From Clostridia bacterium (GTDB lineage Bacteria; Bacillota; Clostridia; Saccharofermentanales; Saccharofermentanaceae), in contig JAEEWG010000002.1 in NCBI GenBank assembly GCA_016287245.1, positions 122,644 through 186,643 of the forward strand: a stretch of 64,000 bases of DNA, given 5' to 3'. Made by a program: the position numbers and the translations under genes. How positions within the stretch are numbered: the first letter of the stretch is position 1; each line of letters begins with the position of its first letter. The notes under the pieces are model-generated. The model worked only from the letters and a program-made list of their open reading frames with translations, searched no databases and had not been told where the DNA came from. Positions 36,380 to 45,744 of the stretch are shown piece after piece.

Positions 36380-37588
36380 ATGTTTGAGATCAATGGAAAA
36401 TACGGAACGGCTCTCTGCTACGCCAAAGTGTGTGAGGACGAGGCCATCCGGCAGATCGAAACGATGCTGGACATGCCTTTTGCGGAAGGCGCGAAAGTCC
36501 GCATCATGCCCGATGTCCATGCCGGTGCGGGCTGCACGATCGGCACGACCATGACGGTCACCGACAAGGTCGTACCGAATGTGGTGGGTGTGGATATCGG
36601 ATGCGGCATGTACACTGTGAAACTGGATACGAAGGAGATCGATTTTGCACGCTTCGATGAAGTGTGTCATTTCATCCCGTCCGGCATGAATGTGTGGGAA
36701 GGGAGAAAGGAGGATTTTGATCTTACGGAACTTACATGTTTTCGCGATCTTAAGGAAACCAGGAGACTGGTCCGTTCACTCGGGACGCTTGGCGGCGGAA
36801 ATCACTTCATCGAGATCGACCGGGCTTCTGACGGAACTCTCTATCTGGTGATCCATTCCGGATCGCGTAACCTCGGAAAGCAGGTGGCAGAGTTCCATCA
36901 GAAGATGGCGGTGGACCTTCAAAGCGGAAAAGAAGAGTACTTCCTTAAGCGTGAAGAGATCATCCGGACCTTCAAGGAACAGGGAAGACGATCCGAGATC
37001 CAGGCGGAACTTAAGAAGCTGCAGGCGCAGTTTGAAAAGAAGGGTCCTTTAGTTCCCGCGGATCTTTGCTGGCTCTATGGTCCTTTCCTCGAAAACTATC
37101 TGCACGACGTGAAGATCTGTCAGGCTTTCGCGAAAAGAAACCGTGAACTGATGGCGCAGATCATCCTCGACAGCTATGGTGTGAAGGCTGTGGAAGCTTT
37201 TCACACGGTACATAACTACATCGATACGGACGAGATGATCCTGAGAAAGGGCGCGATCGCCGCGCACGAAGGAGAGAAGGTCCTGATCCCGATCAACATG
37301 CGTGACGGTTCCATCCTCGCGTATGGCAAGGGTAATCCCGAATGGAACTTCTCTGCACCGCACGGAGCCGGACGGATCATGTCCAGATCCAAGGCAAAGG
37401 CGACAGTCCTCTTGGAGGATTTCCAGAAGGCGATGGAAGGCATCTACACCACTTCCGTCAGTGAAGCGACCATCGATGAATCGCCTATGGCCTATAAGTC
37501 GCTGGAAGACATCATCGACGTGGTGAGAGAGTCTGTAGATGTGATTGAAGTCATCAAGCCCGTATATAACTTTAAGGCCTCCACATGA
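36380..37588 (+). CDS. rtcB: RtcB-family RNA ligase
   Basis: 402 residues, shorter than the roughly 480 of archaeal RtcB. Metal and guanylate residues are visible: MPDVHAGAGCTIGT, VGVDIGCGM, GTLGGGNHFIE, VIHSGSRNLG, FHTVHNYI and SAPHGAGRIMSR, the last holding the His that carries GMP. RtcB joins 2',3'-cyclic phosphate and 5'-OH RNA ends with GTP and Mn2+, repairing cleaved tRNA or other RNA. Coupling to a slipin, a tRNA-like RNA and WYL regulators points to RNA-damage repair or RNA processing. AAAGGAG is eight to nine bases before the ATG. Confidence 0.92.
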   Translation: MFEINGKYGTALCYAKVCEDEAIRQIETMLDMPFAEGAKVRIMPDVHAGAGCTIGTTMTVTDKVVPNVVGVDIGCGMYTVKLDTKEIDFARFDEVCHFIPSGMNVWEGRKEDFDLTELTCFRDLKETRRLVRSLGTLGGGNHFIEIDRASDGTLYLVIHSGSRNLGKQVAEFHQKMAVDLQSGKEEYFLKREEIIRTFKEQGRRSEIQAELKKLQAQFEKKGPLVPADLCWLYGPFLENYLHDVKICQAFAKRNRELMAQIILDSYGVKAVEAFHTVHNYIDTDEMILRKGAIAAHEGEKVLIPINMRDGSILAYGKGNPEWNFSAPHGAGRIMSRSKAKATVLLEDFQKAMEGIYTTSVSEATIDESPMAYKSLEDIIDVVRESVDVIEVIKPVYNFKAST

Positions 37589-37594
37589 AAAAAG

Positions 37595-37640
37595 AATACC
37601 CCGGAAGTTCAAGAACTTTCGGGGTATTATATGATTTTTT
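37595..37640 (+). terminator. rho-independent terminator after rtcB
   Basis: AATACCCCG-G-AAGTTC pairs with a complementary ACTTTCGGGGTATT around AAGA, followed by ATATGATTTTTT. It closes the slipin-rtcB transcript. Confidence 0.85.
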
Positions 37641-37741
37641 GCACTCGACCGATGCTCTTTTTTAGCTGGCTGAAGTATCTACAGCGATCCGGATCCCCAA
37701 AAACAGAAAACAATTTTCTCTTTTTATTGACGGTTTTGACG

Positions 37742-37770
37742 TTGTGAATATCACAAAAAATAAATATAAT
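37742..37770 (+). promoter_or_regulatory. sigma-A promoter for the heparinase-like gene
   Basis: TTGTGA (37742-37747), a 17-base spacer, and a perfect TATAAT (37765-37770). The start codon at 37821 follows about 50 bases later. Confidence 0.6.
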
Positions 37771-37820
37771 AGACCAGCGAGGTCCGATGAAACTTCACGG
37801 ATTTGGGAAAGAGGTTACAC

Positions 37821-40691
37821 ATGAAAAAACACTTGTTTAGTGTTCTGCTTGTGCTTGCGCTTTTGATCGGTATGATGCCGGTTCAGGTGTTCGCACAGGA
37901 GAAAGCACAAACGGAAGAGTACGGCAGTTTTGTCGATGGTGAAAAGGTCATCAGCGATATGATCGAAAAGAACGGGATGAATGCACACCCGAGGATCATC
38001 ATGACAGATCAGAAGTTTAAGGATCTGAAATCACACTTAAATGATGGTTCGTTGACGGCAAAACTTCTCGAAGAACTCCGTCTGGAAGCGAACAGGATCA
38101 TTAACGAGACGACTGTTTCGACGTATGACGCCTATGGCGATAAGCACCTTCTCGAAACGTCCAAAAGAATACAGCGCCACATCGCCACATTGGCGTTGGC
38201 ATACAATATTTACGGCGAAAATAAATATGCCCAGCGCTGCTACGAAGAAATGAAAGCAGCATGCAATTTCCCGGACTGGAGTCCGAAACATTTTCTGGAT
38301 ACTGCGGAAATGTGTACAGGCATTGCGTACGGATATGACTGGATCTATAGCTGGCTGAATAAGGATCAGAGGGATTTTATCCGGGGAAACCTGATCAAAA
38401 AAGGACTGAATCAGGTTTTGGAGGATTATAAGGATTCGCCAAGTGACCGTCAGCGCACTTATAAATGGTATCAGGATCTCGAGGGAGATAACTGGCAGCT
38501 TGTATGTACCGGTGGTACAAATCTGGCCGCACTTGCCATCGGAGATGAAAAGAACGCCAGAAGCGTTGCCGCCCAAGTGCTTACCTATGGTTACAAGAGA
38601 GCATACTCCTTTGTCCGCCGTGCCTATAGTGCCCAGGATGGAACATATCTGGAGGGCCTTGGATACTGGGATTACGCCACATATTATCTCGGACTTCAAT
38701 CCTCTGCGCTGATCAGTGCAACAGGAACGGACTATGGCCTCGCGGACTATGACGGTATTGCCAAATCCGCAGATTTTGTCCGCTATATGAGCTCCAATTC
38801 CCCGAAATCATTCAGTTTTGGCGATGACCGTGAAAGCCGCGATACCGGCTGGGCTGTTTTCCTGTGGGTCGGCGGACATTTCAATCTGCCGGAATTGACC
38901 GAAGTTCGCCTTAAGAAAAAGCGGAAAACGTCCGACTACAGTTATCTGGATGTGCTCTGGATCGACGAGAGTCAGCAACCCGCTTCGTTACCCCAGAGTA
39001 AAACCGATTGGGGTTCGGTTGGATCGTCTAATGCCAGCTTTAGGACTTCATGGGAGGAAAGCGGCCTGGTGACGGCGCTTCATGCCGGCGAAAACTGCTA
39101 TAAGTATCACGGTCACTATGATCTGGGCTCGTTCTATATTGAATCGGGCGGCTCGCGCTTTTTCACGGATCTGGGAAATGAGGACTATGAGCTTAAGAAT
39201 CGTCAGTATTCATATCGCATCAAAGCGGAGGGTCACAATACACTTGTCATCAACCCAACGGAGGATATTGACCAGGCAGAAGGGGCAAACTGCCTCATAA
39301 CCGAGTTCAAAAACGGAAATGAAGCGTATGCCATTACTGACTTAACGGATGCGTATAAGCCGAGCGGGGCCAAGCGCGTCGTCCGCGGCCTCAAACTGAT
39401 AAAGGATAAAAACTGCGTAATCATCCAGGATGAGATTTCTCTGAATAAAGCGGGTGAAATATACTGGTTCGCGCACACAGCAGGACAGATCAAGGTCGCG
39501 TCCGACGGCAAAAGCGCGATCGTCACCGTCGGCTCCGACAGATTGTGGGTGAAACTTTTAAGCGGAAGCGGCCGCTTTACGGCGATGAAGGCAGAACCGC
39601 TTCCAACATCCATGAGTGTGCCGAATGCGACGGATAACAGTGATTACAGAAAACTTGCGATTCATCTGACAAATACGAAAGACACCACGATCTCCGTGGC
39701 CTGTATCCCGTTGAAAAACGGGGAAACGACCCCATCCTGGGCCCCTACTGTGAAAGCTCTTTCCGAATGGTCCAAAGGGGACAGCACCTTAGACCTGGGG
39801 GATCACCTCCACGGCTGCAAACTGAGTCTTTCCGGTGATATCGGCGTGAACTTCTATATGGATCTTTCTTCAGCAGTCCTTTCGGAAGATGCGTATTTAG
39901 AGTTTACCGTTCCTTCCGGTAGTAAGACGGAGACCCGGAAGGTCTATGTAAAGGCGAAAAAAGGTGAGAACCGAACCGTCGCGCAGACCGTGACCGAAGG
40001 GAAGAAGACCTACTGTGTATTTAAGTGTCAGGTATCGGCAAAGGATTACGCCTCAAATATCGGGGTCCGGATGGTCGATGGCAGCAAATCCGGCAAAAAG
40101 TATTCCTATTCCGTGAAAACTTACGCCGATTATCTGCTTTCCCATGTGAACGATAACGCCGAATATAAGAAGGCGGCGCCTCTGGTAAAAGCACTGCTTT
40201 GCTACTGCACATGGGCGCAGACCTACTTTGGTATAAATCAATCTCTGATCGATCGGTCCTATCTGAATACCGATGTTGTTTCTGCCGTTACCTCTAAGGA
40301 AGTGAGAGAGGCGGCACCGGCTTCCGAGGTCGTCCTTGATCAGCTTTCGGGCGTGACCTTTGCAGGATCGAACATCTCTCTTAAATCGGAGACGATACTG
40401 TCATTGTACTTCAAAAGCAGTTCGACACTGACCTTCTCCTGCAATCGCGGAAATAAGCTGGAAACCGCGAAAGAAGACGGTTATCAGGTAGTACGGATCT
40501 GCGGGATCTCCGCATCTGACTTCGACGAGATCTTCGAATTGAAGATCTCCTGCGGAGGCAAAGAGGGCATGATCAGGTATAGCGTTCTGAATCACATATA
40601 CAATGCTCTCTGCTATTATTCTGATGATACACTTCTGAGTCTTGAAAAAGCGCTCTATTTGTATCACAAAGCAGCAGAAGCATATTCCTGA
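37821..40691 (+). CDS. secreted heparinase II/III-like polysaccharide lyase
   Basis: 956 residues from the ATG at 37821 (GAGG upstream). The signal peptide ends about VFAQ. Residues about 60-390 are helical and fit the alpha/alpha toroid of heparinase II/III and alginate lyases (YGYDWIYSWLNKDQRD, GDNWQLVCTGGTNLA, GTYLEGLGYWDYATYYLG). Residues 410-640 are the beta-sandwich part with YKYHGHYDLGSFYIESGG and AEGHNTLVIN, which carry likely catalytic or metal His. Residues about 645-956 form a separate C-terminal module starting LSLSGDIGVNFYMDL. That module resembles the end of the surface protein at 48201. The polysaccharide substrate is unknown. Confidence 0.78.
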   Translation: MKKHLFSVLLVLALLIGMMPVQVFAQEKAQTEEYGSFVDGEKVISDMIEKNGMNAHPRIIMTDQKFKDLKSHLNDGSLTAKLLEELRLEANRIINETTVSTYDAYGDKHLLETSKRIQRHIATLALAYNIYGENKYAQRCYEEMKAACNFPDWSPKHFLDTAEMCTGIAYGYDWIYSWLNKDQRDFIRGNLIKKGLNQVLEDYKDSPSDRQRTYKWYQDLEGDNWQLVCTGGTNLAALAIGDEKNARSVAAQVLTYGYKRAYSFVRRAYSAQDGTYLEGLGYWDYATYYLGLQSSALISATGTDYGLADYDGIAKSADFVRYMSSNSPKSFSFGDDRESRDTGWAVFLWVGGHFNLPELTEVRLKKKRKTSDYSYLDVLWIDESQQPASLPQSKTDWGSVGSSNASFRTSWEESGLVTALHAGENCYKYHGHYDLGSFYIESGGSRFFTDLGNEDYELKNRQYSYRIKAEGHNTLVINPTEDIDQAEGANCLITEFKNGNEAYAITDLTDAYKPSGAKRVVRGLKLIKDKNCVIIQDEISLNKAGEIYWFAHTAGQIKVASDGKSAIVTVGSDRLWVKLLSGSGRFTAMKAEPLPTSMSVPNATDNSDYRKLAIHLTNTKDTTISVACIPLKNGETTPSWAPTVKALSEWSKGDSTLDLGDHLHGCKLSLSGDIGVNFYMDLSSAVLSEDAYLEFTVPSGSKTETRKVYVKAKKGENRTVAQTVTEGKKTYCVFKCQVSAKDYASNIGVRMVDGSKSGKKYSYSVKTYADYLLSHVNDNAEYKKAAPLVKALLCYCTWAQTYFGINQSLIDRSYLNTDVVSAVTSKEVREAAPASEVVLDQLSGVTFAGSNISLKSETILSLYFKSSSTLTFSCNRGNKLETAKEDGYQVVRICGISASDFDEIFELKISCGGKEGMIRYSVLNHIYNALCYYSDDTLLSLEKALYLYHKAAEAYS

Positions 40692-40834
40692 TGGAGCCCG
40701 TTTGCCTTTCGGAACTGATCGTGTCCGGGGGTATTACCACTCCTTATTTCGCGGTTTGCTTCGTTGCAGAGAAAAAGATCGCGTGATAATGTAGAATCAA
40801 TATGGTAGAGGTTGGTTTTAGGGAGGGTAATCTC

Positions 40835-42706
40835 ATGAAAAGAATTATCTCTTTAGGATTGGTGTCGGCTATTCTTTGTTCACTGGTTTTCACCGGATGT
40901 TCCAAAAAGAAGGAAAATACCGTGAAATTCGGCAACTACAATGGTGAAGAAATAGAGTGGATCGTTCTGAATTATAAAAAGACGGATTCCGGTGAATATA
41001 ATACCCTTATATCCAAGTATGTCCTGGACGCTTACACGTATAGTGATGAGAATGAACCCGTCACATGGGAAGATAGCGTAGCAAGGGAAATGCTGAACAC
41101 AGAGTTTTATGATCAGGCTTTCAGTGCGACGGAGAAATCTCAGATCGTGACGACGGAACTCGAGAATTATGAAAACTCGGATTACGGAACGCCCGGCGGC
41201 GAAAAGACGATGGATAACGTATATCTTCTGAGCCTCGATGAAGCGAATCAGTATTTCAATAGTGACAGCGACAGAAAAGCAAAAGCATCCTCCGCGTTTA
41301 AGAAAAAAGGTGATATCGGAAGCCGTGATACAGTCTACTGGCTCCTTCGCACACCTGGGCATTACAGTGAGGATGTTGCATATGTGCGCGAGGACGGAAT
41401 GATCTGGTCAGGCGGGGATACTATTGATGCTCCGGTAGCGATCAGTAATACCACGATGGATTATACATTTTATGGTATCCGTCCGGTCATTACGGTTCAG
41501 CTTCAAACTCCGGTAGTCGTAGAAAGTAAGGAGATCGTTCATACTCCGTTTACCGGAGAAAAGAGAACGGACTATAGTAAATTTGCTAATGAAAGAGAAA
41601 AGTGGGATCCCAGAGAGTTCGGCTTCTATCGTGGGGAAGATCTGGTGTGGGACGTGATCGACAGACAGGACGGGAAAGTGCTTCTTCTCGCCCGCAATGT
41701 TATGGAGCCCATGCCGTATAACGATAAAGAAGGTCCGACTACATGGGAGACCTGCTCTTTACGTGAGTGGCTGAATGGAGAGTTTTATGAAAAAGCTTTT
41801 AACGCCAGCGAAAAGGCGAAGATCGTGACGACGACCGTCGTGAATAAGGATAATGAAGAAACAGGAACTCCGGGCGGAAATGATACAGAAGATAAGGTAT
41901 TCCTGCTAAGCAGCGAAGAAGTCTTTGAGAAGTATGATATAAGCGAGAAACTGAATCCTTCACCTTTGCTGTCGATGCTGAGTGTGGGAACTTTCAGTAC
42001 GGAAGGCGAAAACAGGATCATCTGGTGGCTGCGTTCTCCGGGAACTTCCGCAAATGAGGCGTCATGTCTAAGCTGGTATTCTTCAGGACCTAGTTCCGCA
42101 AATGCATATAGTAATGACAAATACGGTGTCCGACCGGCCATCTGGGTGGATTTTGATGCAGCGGAAGTGCCGCCGGAATCAATAGAGATTTCCGAAAGAG
42201 AATATCTGACCGAGACGCCTATTACTGCGGACAAGGATATTTATATCAAGTATCCTCCCTATATGACGTATTCCGATGGATTCACGACTCTATATCTGTC
42301 TAAAGAAAAATCGGATACTACTTCGGATCCGTGTGTCTCATATTACATGAGCAACGTGGTTCTGATGAATCTGGACTTCTATATGGAGCGTGGAGCGAGC
42401 GGATATGATGTGGGAGACGGAATTGTGTTCTACTATTCCGTAAATGAACTTGAAACATGTGCAAGCGGAGCAAAGCTTTACAGGATCGATGAATCGTACT
42501 CCTATAGCGAGGCCGTTAAGCCTTTCTATCTGGTGGTATTCCCGTATGGAAACGAAACTATAGAGGTTGCTATCAGAGAATTTGGAACGGAGATGTCTTC
42601 CGAGTATTATGGAAAAGAACTGGAAGCTGTCCTGAATTTCTTCCGCACATGCAAAGATCCGTTCCTGATCGTTGAACGCGGAACTCAGGTAAATGTAACG
42701 ATATGA
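40835..42706 (+). CDS. lipoprotein with two DUF6273-like domains
   Basis: I use the ATG at 40835, with GGGAGGG upstream; an in-frame ATG at 40802 would add a hydrophilic leader. 623 residues with lipobox FTGC. Residues about 30-225 and 245-450 are two copies of a DUF6273 unit, each with EWIVLNYKK or VWDVIDRQDGK at the start, WEDSVAREMLNTEFY or WETCSLREWLNGEFY, an ETGTPGG or DYGTPGG loop, WLLRTPG or WWLRSPG, and a final YGIRPVI or YGVRPAI. The last 170 residues are a distinct beta-rich domain. Function is unknown. The GNAT gene follows after 16 bases. Confidence 0.78.
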   Translation: MKRIISLGLVSAILCSLVFTGCSKKKENTVKFGNYNGEEIEWIVLNYKKTDSGEYNTLISKYVLDAYTYSDENEPVTWEDSVAREMLNTEFYDQAFSATEKSQIVTTELENYENSDYGTPGGEKTMDNVYLLSLDEANQYFNSDSDRKAKASSAFKKKGDIGSRDTVYWLLRTPGHYSEDVAYVREDGMIWSGGDTIDAPVAISNTTMDYTFYGIRPVITVQLQTPVVVESKEIVHTPFTGEKRTDYSKFANEREKWDPREFGFYRGEDLVWDVIDRQDGKVLLLARNVMEPMPYNDKEGPTTWETCSLREWLNGEFYEKAFNASEKAKIVTTTVVNKDNEETGTPGGNDTEDKVFLLSSEEVFEKYDISEKLNPSPLLSMLSVGTFSTEGENRIIWWLRSPGTSANEASCLSWYSSGPSSANAYSNDKYGVRPAIWVDFDAAEVPPESIEISEREYLTETPITADKDIYIKYPPYMTYSDGFTTLYLSKEKSDTTSDPCVSYYMSNVVLMNLDFYMERGASGYDVGDGIVFYYSVNELETCASGAKLYRIDESYSYSEAVKPFYLVVFPYGNETIEVAIREFGTEMSSEYYGKELEAVLNFFRTCKDPFLIVERGTQVNVTI

Positions 42707-42722
42707 TTGGAGATCTGGAAGA

Positions 42723-43286
42723 ATGGCTATGAAGCATTGTGGAACAAAAACACTGGAAACTAAAAGGCTGATCTTAAGACGGTTTCGGGAGGATGATGCG
42801 GAAGCGATGTTCCGCAACTGGGCATCGGATCCGGAGGTGACGAAGTTTCTGACGTGGCCGACACATACGAGTGTGGATGTCTCCAAGTATGTGCTTTCAA
42901 TGTGGCTTCCGGAATATGAGAAACCGGATTACTATCACTGGGTGATCACGCTGAAGGAAAACGGAGATGAGCCGATCGGGACGATCCATGGACTCATCAA
43001 GGAAGAGCTTGATCTCGTGACGATCGGTTACTGTCTGAGCCGGAAATTCTGGCATCAGGGCATCATGTCCGAGGCGCTTCAGGCCCTCATCGATTTCTTC
43101 TTTACCGAGATCGGAGCCAACTGCATCAACAGCTACCACGATCCCCTAAACCCGAATTCGGGAAAGGTCATGACGCACTGCGGTATGAAGTTCGACGGTA
43201 CGCTCCGCGCATCGGATAAGAATAACACCGGCATCTGCGATGCCAGCTGGTACAGCATTTTGCGTGAAGAGTGGGAGAAACACTGA
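42723..43286 (+). CDS. GNAT acetyltransferase (RimJ/RimL-like)
   Basis: 187 residues. It opens LETKRLILRRFREDDAEAMFRNW, the RimJ/RimL signature, followed by TIGYCLSRKFWHQGIMSEALQ, where the acetyl-CoA loop reads HQGIMSEA, and then NPNSGKVMTHCGMKFDGT. It is likely an N-acetyltransferase acting on a protein N-terminus or antibiotic-like amine. It lies 16 bases after a lipoprotein gene with GGAG eight bases upstream, possibly by read-through from that gene. A bidirectional terminator follows. Confidence 0.87.
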   Translation: MAMKHCGTKTLETKRLILRRFREDDAEAMFRNWASDPEVTKFLTWPTHTSVDVSKYVLSMWLPEYEKPDYYHWVITLKENGDEPIGTIHGLIKEELDLVTIGYCLSRKFWHQGIMSEALQALIDFFFTEIGANCINSYHDPLNPNSGKVMTHCGMKFDGTLRASDKNNTGICDASWYSILREEWEKH

Positions 43287-43316
43287 TCAATGACGCTCGG
43301 ATGAATATGCATTCAA

Positions 43317-43357
43317 AAAACCTGCCAACAAGCTATTGATTTTTGTTAGCAGGTTTT
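43317..43357. terminator. bidirectional terminator
   Basis: AAAACCTGC-C-AACAA pairs with TTGTT-A-GCAGGTTTT. A-runs on the left and T-runs on the right make it serve both the plus-strand GNAT gene and the convergent minus-strand lipoprotein gene. Confidence 0.85.
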
Positions 43358-43398
43358 ATTTCTTTATCACGATTACCTGAAAGTCGTATTGTTTACGG

Positions 43399-45705
43399 TT
43401 ACGCTCTTTCTTTAACGAGCGTGGATACTCTGTTGTTTATTATTCCCAATACTACATCCAGGCTCTTCTGATCCAGAAAGTATGCCGGGATCTCTTCTCG
43501 GATTATATTCAGCACAGCCGGATCTTGACCTTCGAGTACCGATGCTGACTGAAGAATGTCTTTATATGAAGCGATCACACTCTCGTCGATTGCGATCCCG
43601 AGAGATGCTTCTGAGTGGTTATAACGCTCCAGGACTTCTTTTGCCGTTGAATCAAATATGCTCTTATTCATCGGATTCGTATATCCCCTTCCGATCAATG
43701 TCTGAACATCATCGCCCAGACAGGACCTGATAAACTCCCAGGCGCCATCTGCTACAGCAGAAGGGGCCATCGCTGAGATGCCGATAGAAGTGTCTACGGA
43801 AATAACCGGACCACAGGCATCGGAAGATGGGTATCCCAGAAGAGTCTTCTTTGGCGAAAGATATGTATTATGCGCAAGGAAGGTGCTGAAAGCGGAATAT
43901 GACGCATTCCCGTCGTGATCCCAATCATGGCTGCTTTTTTCGGAAAGATTATTCTTCACGTATTCGCAGAGACTTCGGAAAGAAGGAGTGTCAAAGTTCA
44001 CTTGAGTTCCATGGATGCAGGGATCGCTCATGCACGAATATAAAGTGCATAGCACACCCAGCCGGGTATCCGACATCGGATCAAAGCCGCAGACTTCATC
44101 CATGTACTTTACATACTCGTCATAGGTAAAGCCTTTCTGGCCGTCGCGAACATCGGCTGTATTTGCCGATATGCCGCTTACTTCAAAACTCACCGGCATA
44201 AAGAGAAGTTTGCCATCCTTCTTTGCTGCATCGAATACATTGGAAAAGTAGTCTTCGGTGCGGATCCCGCTTTTTTCGGACATATAACTGCTCAGATCTA
44301 AAAGGTGCTTTTCGGTCTGGATCTGACGGACGCTTCCCGCATTCAGAATGATGTCCGGACCAGCGCCTGAGAGCATATTGATCGCCAGAAGATCATTGAG
44401 ATCTGCGGCGGTTTTGTAATAGATATTATCCGTATCATCTTCAGTTTGTGCTTTGCTGTAATCGATGCCCTTTATTATGTCATAGTTATACTGAAGCTGA
44501 ACGTAATAATCGTCATTCGTATCGTTGAATAACCGGATGGCTTCACAGATCGGATATGGCACGTCAGCATTTCCGACTGCTGCTGCGGTGATGACCGCTT
44601 TCCCGGCATGCGGATTTTTATCGGCTTTCTTTAGAGTGATGATCGTAGGAGTATAAGCACTATTTCCGGTGTTAAATTCATTTCTTGAATCCGGAACAGC
44701 GATGCTGCCTGCAAAGATATACGTATCCTCTTGTGCAGAGTAAAGAGATAATTTATCCATTACCGCTCTGTTCAAATTGCAGTTATCAAAGGAGACGATG
44801 TCTTCTAATTGTTTGGTCCCCATGTTGATCCGCTTTACGCCGCCCTGATCCGTAATATATGATTTTCCGTCAAAAGAGGATATGTCTTCCTTACTTGTAA
44901 GCTTGTTCAGCCAAGAATACTCTTCATCTTTGTTTTGAATCTTACCGGTCTCCAGATTTAAAGAAATAAAATTCACGTCACTATACGAACAGACGAGAAG
45001 GATTTCCTTTTCCGAGATGGTTATACATCCGGTGATCATTGCGATCTCTTCGGAAGGAAGAGCAGAAGTCAGATCAGCGATCTTGCTTTGACCATTTTTA
45101 TAGATCGCAAAGATCCGTCTATTTGAGCCAATATCTCTGAATGACGATACAAGATAATCGCCGTTGACCCAAATATCTTCACTGTAGTTCGGAATATCTT
45201 TCGAGGTATATGGCAGTTTTTCAAATTCACCGATAACGCCCGTCTCCAGATCAACTGTTGTCAGATAGTATGACTGCACGCCAGAGACATCACAATCTTC
45301 CCTGTACAGATAAACACGATCATCACCTATAATGCTGGTGACGCATGAAGAATTGTCAGTGGAAACAGCAGAAAGAAGATCAATTGTATTGATCAGTTTT
45401 CCATCCGGGTCAAAATAGCAGAGTTCATTAAACTCCTTGTTATCCGGCGATGCATAGCCGTACATTCTTACTACAAGACCGCCATGATAAGTACCGATAA
45501 TACTGCTCTCGGAATACGTGGCCTTCTTATCCTTGACGACATCATCGATTTCGATCGTTTTCGCATCAAACCAGGTTGAATCTGCGGATATTGTCCTGAC
45601 CCCTTCAAATCCTTTTTTCTTTGTTTTCTTCTTGCATCCTGTGAAAGCTATGGTCCCGAAAAGTATAGAAATACTAAGGCCCGCTGAGATCAGTTTCCTG
45701 TACAT
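43399..45705 (-). CDS. two-domain solute-binding-like lipoprotein, last gene of the BlaI/M56 operon
   Basis: 768 residues with lipobox FTGC (Cys 24) then KKKTKKK. Residues 40-370 are propeller-like (CYFDPDGKLINTIDLL, TTVDLETGVIGEFEKL, ISLNLETGKIQNKD), then KADKNPHAGKAVIT leads into the solute-binding-like half with LLAINMLSGAGPDIILN and GKLLFMPVSFEVSG. The tail is EIPAYFLDQKSLDVVLGIINNRV. It begins 40 bases after the M56 peptidase gene with AAGGAGG before the ATG and no terminator between, so it should respond to the BlaI-type repressor. That links this lipoprotein family to envelope signalling. Confidence 0.82.
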   Translation of the reverse strand: MYRKLISAGLSISILFGTIAFTGCKKKTKKKGFEGVRTISADSTWFDAKTIEIDDVVKDKKATYSESSIIGTYHGGLVVRMYGYASPDNKEFNELCYFDPDGKLINTIDLLSAVSTDNSSCVTSIIGDDRVYLYREDCDVSGVQSYYLTTVDLETGVIGEFEKLPYTSKDIPNYSEDIWVNGDYLVSSFRDIGSNRRIFAIYKNGQSKIADLTSALPSEEIAMITGCITISEKEILLVCSYSDVNFISLNLETGKIQNKDEEYSWLNKLTSKEDISSFDGKSYITDQGGVKRINMGTKQLEDIVSFDNCNLNRAVMDKLSLYSAQEDTYIFAGSIAVPDSRNEFNTGNSAYTPTIITLKKADKNPHAGKAVITAAAVGNADVPYPICEAIRLFNDTNDDYYVQLQYNYDIIKGIDYSKAQTEDDTDNIYYKTAADLNDLLAINMLSGAGPDIILNAGSVRQIQTEKHLLDLSSYMSEKSGIRTEDYFSNVFDAAKKDGKLLFMPVSFEVSGISANTADVRDGQKGFTYDEYVKYMDEVCGFDPMSDTRLGVLCTLYSCMSDPCIHGTQVNFDTPSFRSLCEYVKNNLSEKSSHDWDHDGNASYSAFSTFLAHNTYLSPKKTLLGYPSSDACGPVISVDTSIGISAMAPSAVADGAWEFIRSCLGDDVQTLIGRGYTNPMNKSIFDSTAKEVLERYNHSEASLGIAIDESVIASYKDILQSASVLEGQDPAVLNIIREEIPAYFLDQKSLDVVLGIINNRVSTLVKERA

Positions 45706-45744
45706 ACGATCCTCCTTAAAAGAAATCTATTTCGTTTTTAAAAT

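Noticed and set aside
35239..36393. A 384-codon minus-strand frame opposite the slipin gene
   Set aside because: The plus strand encodes a clear SPFH protein with a strong ribosome binding site; the antisense frame shows no family pattern.
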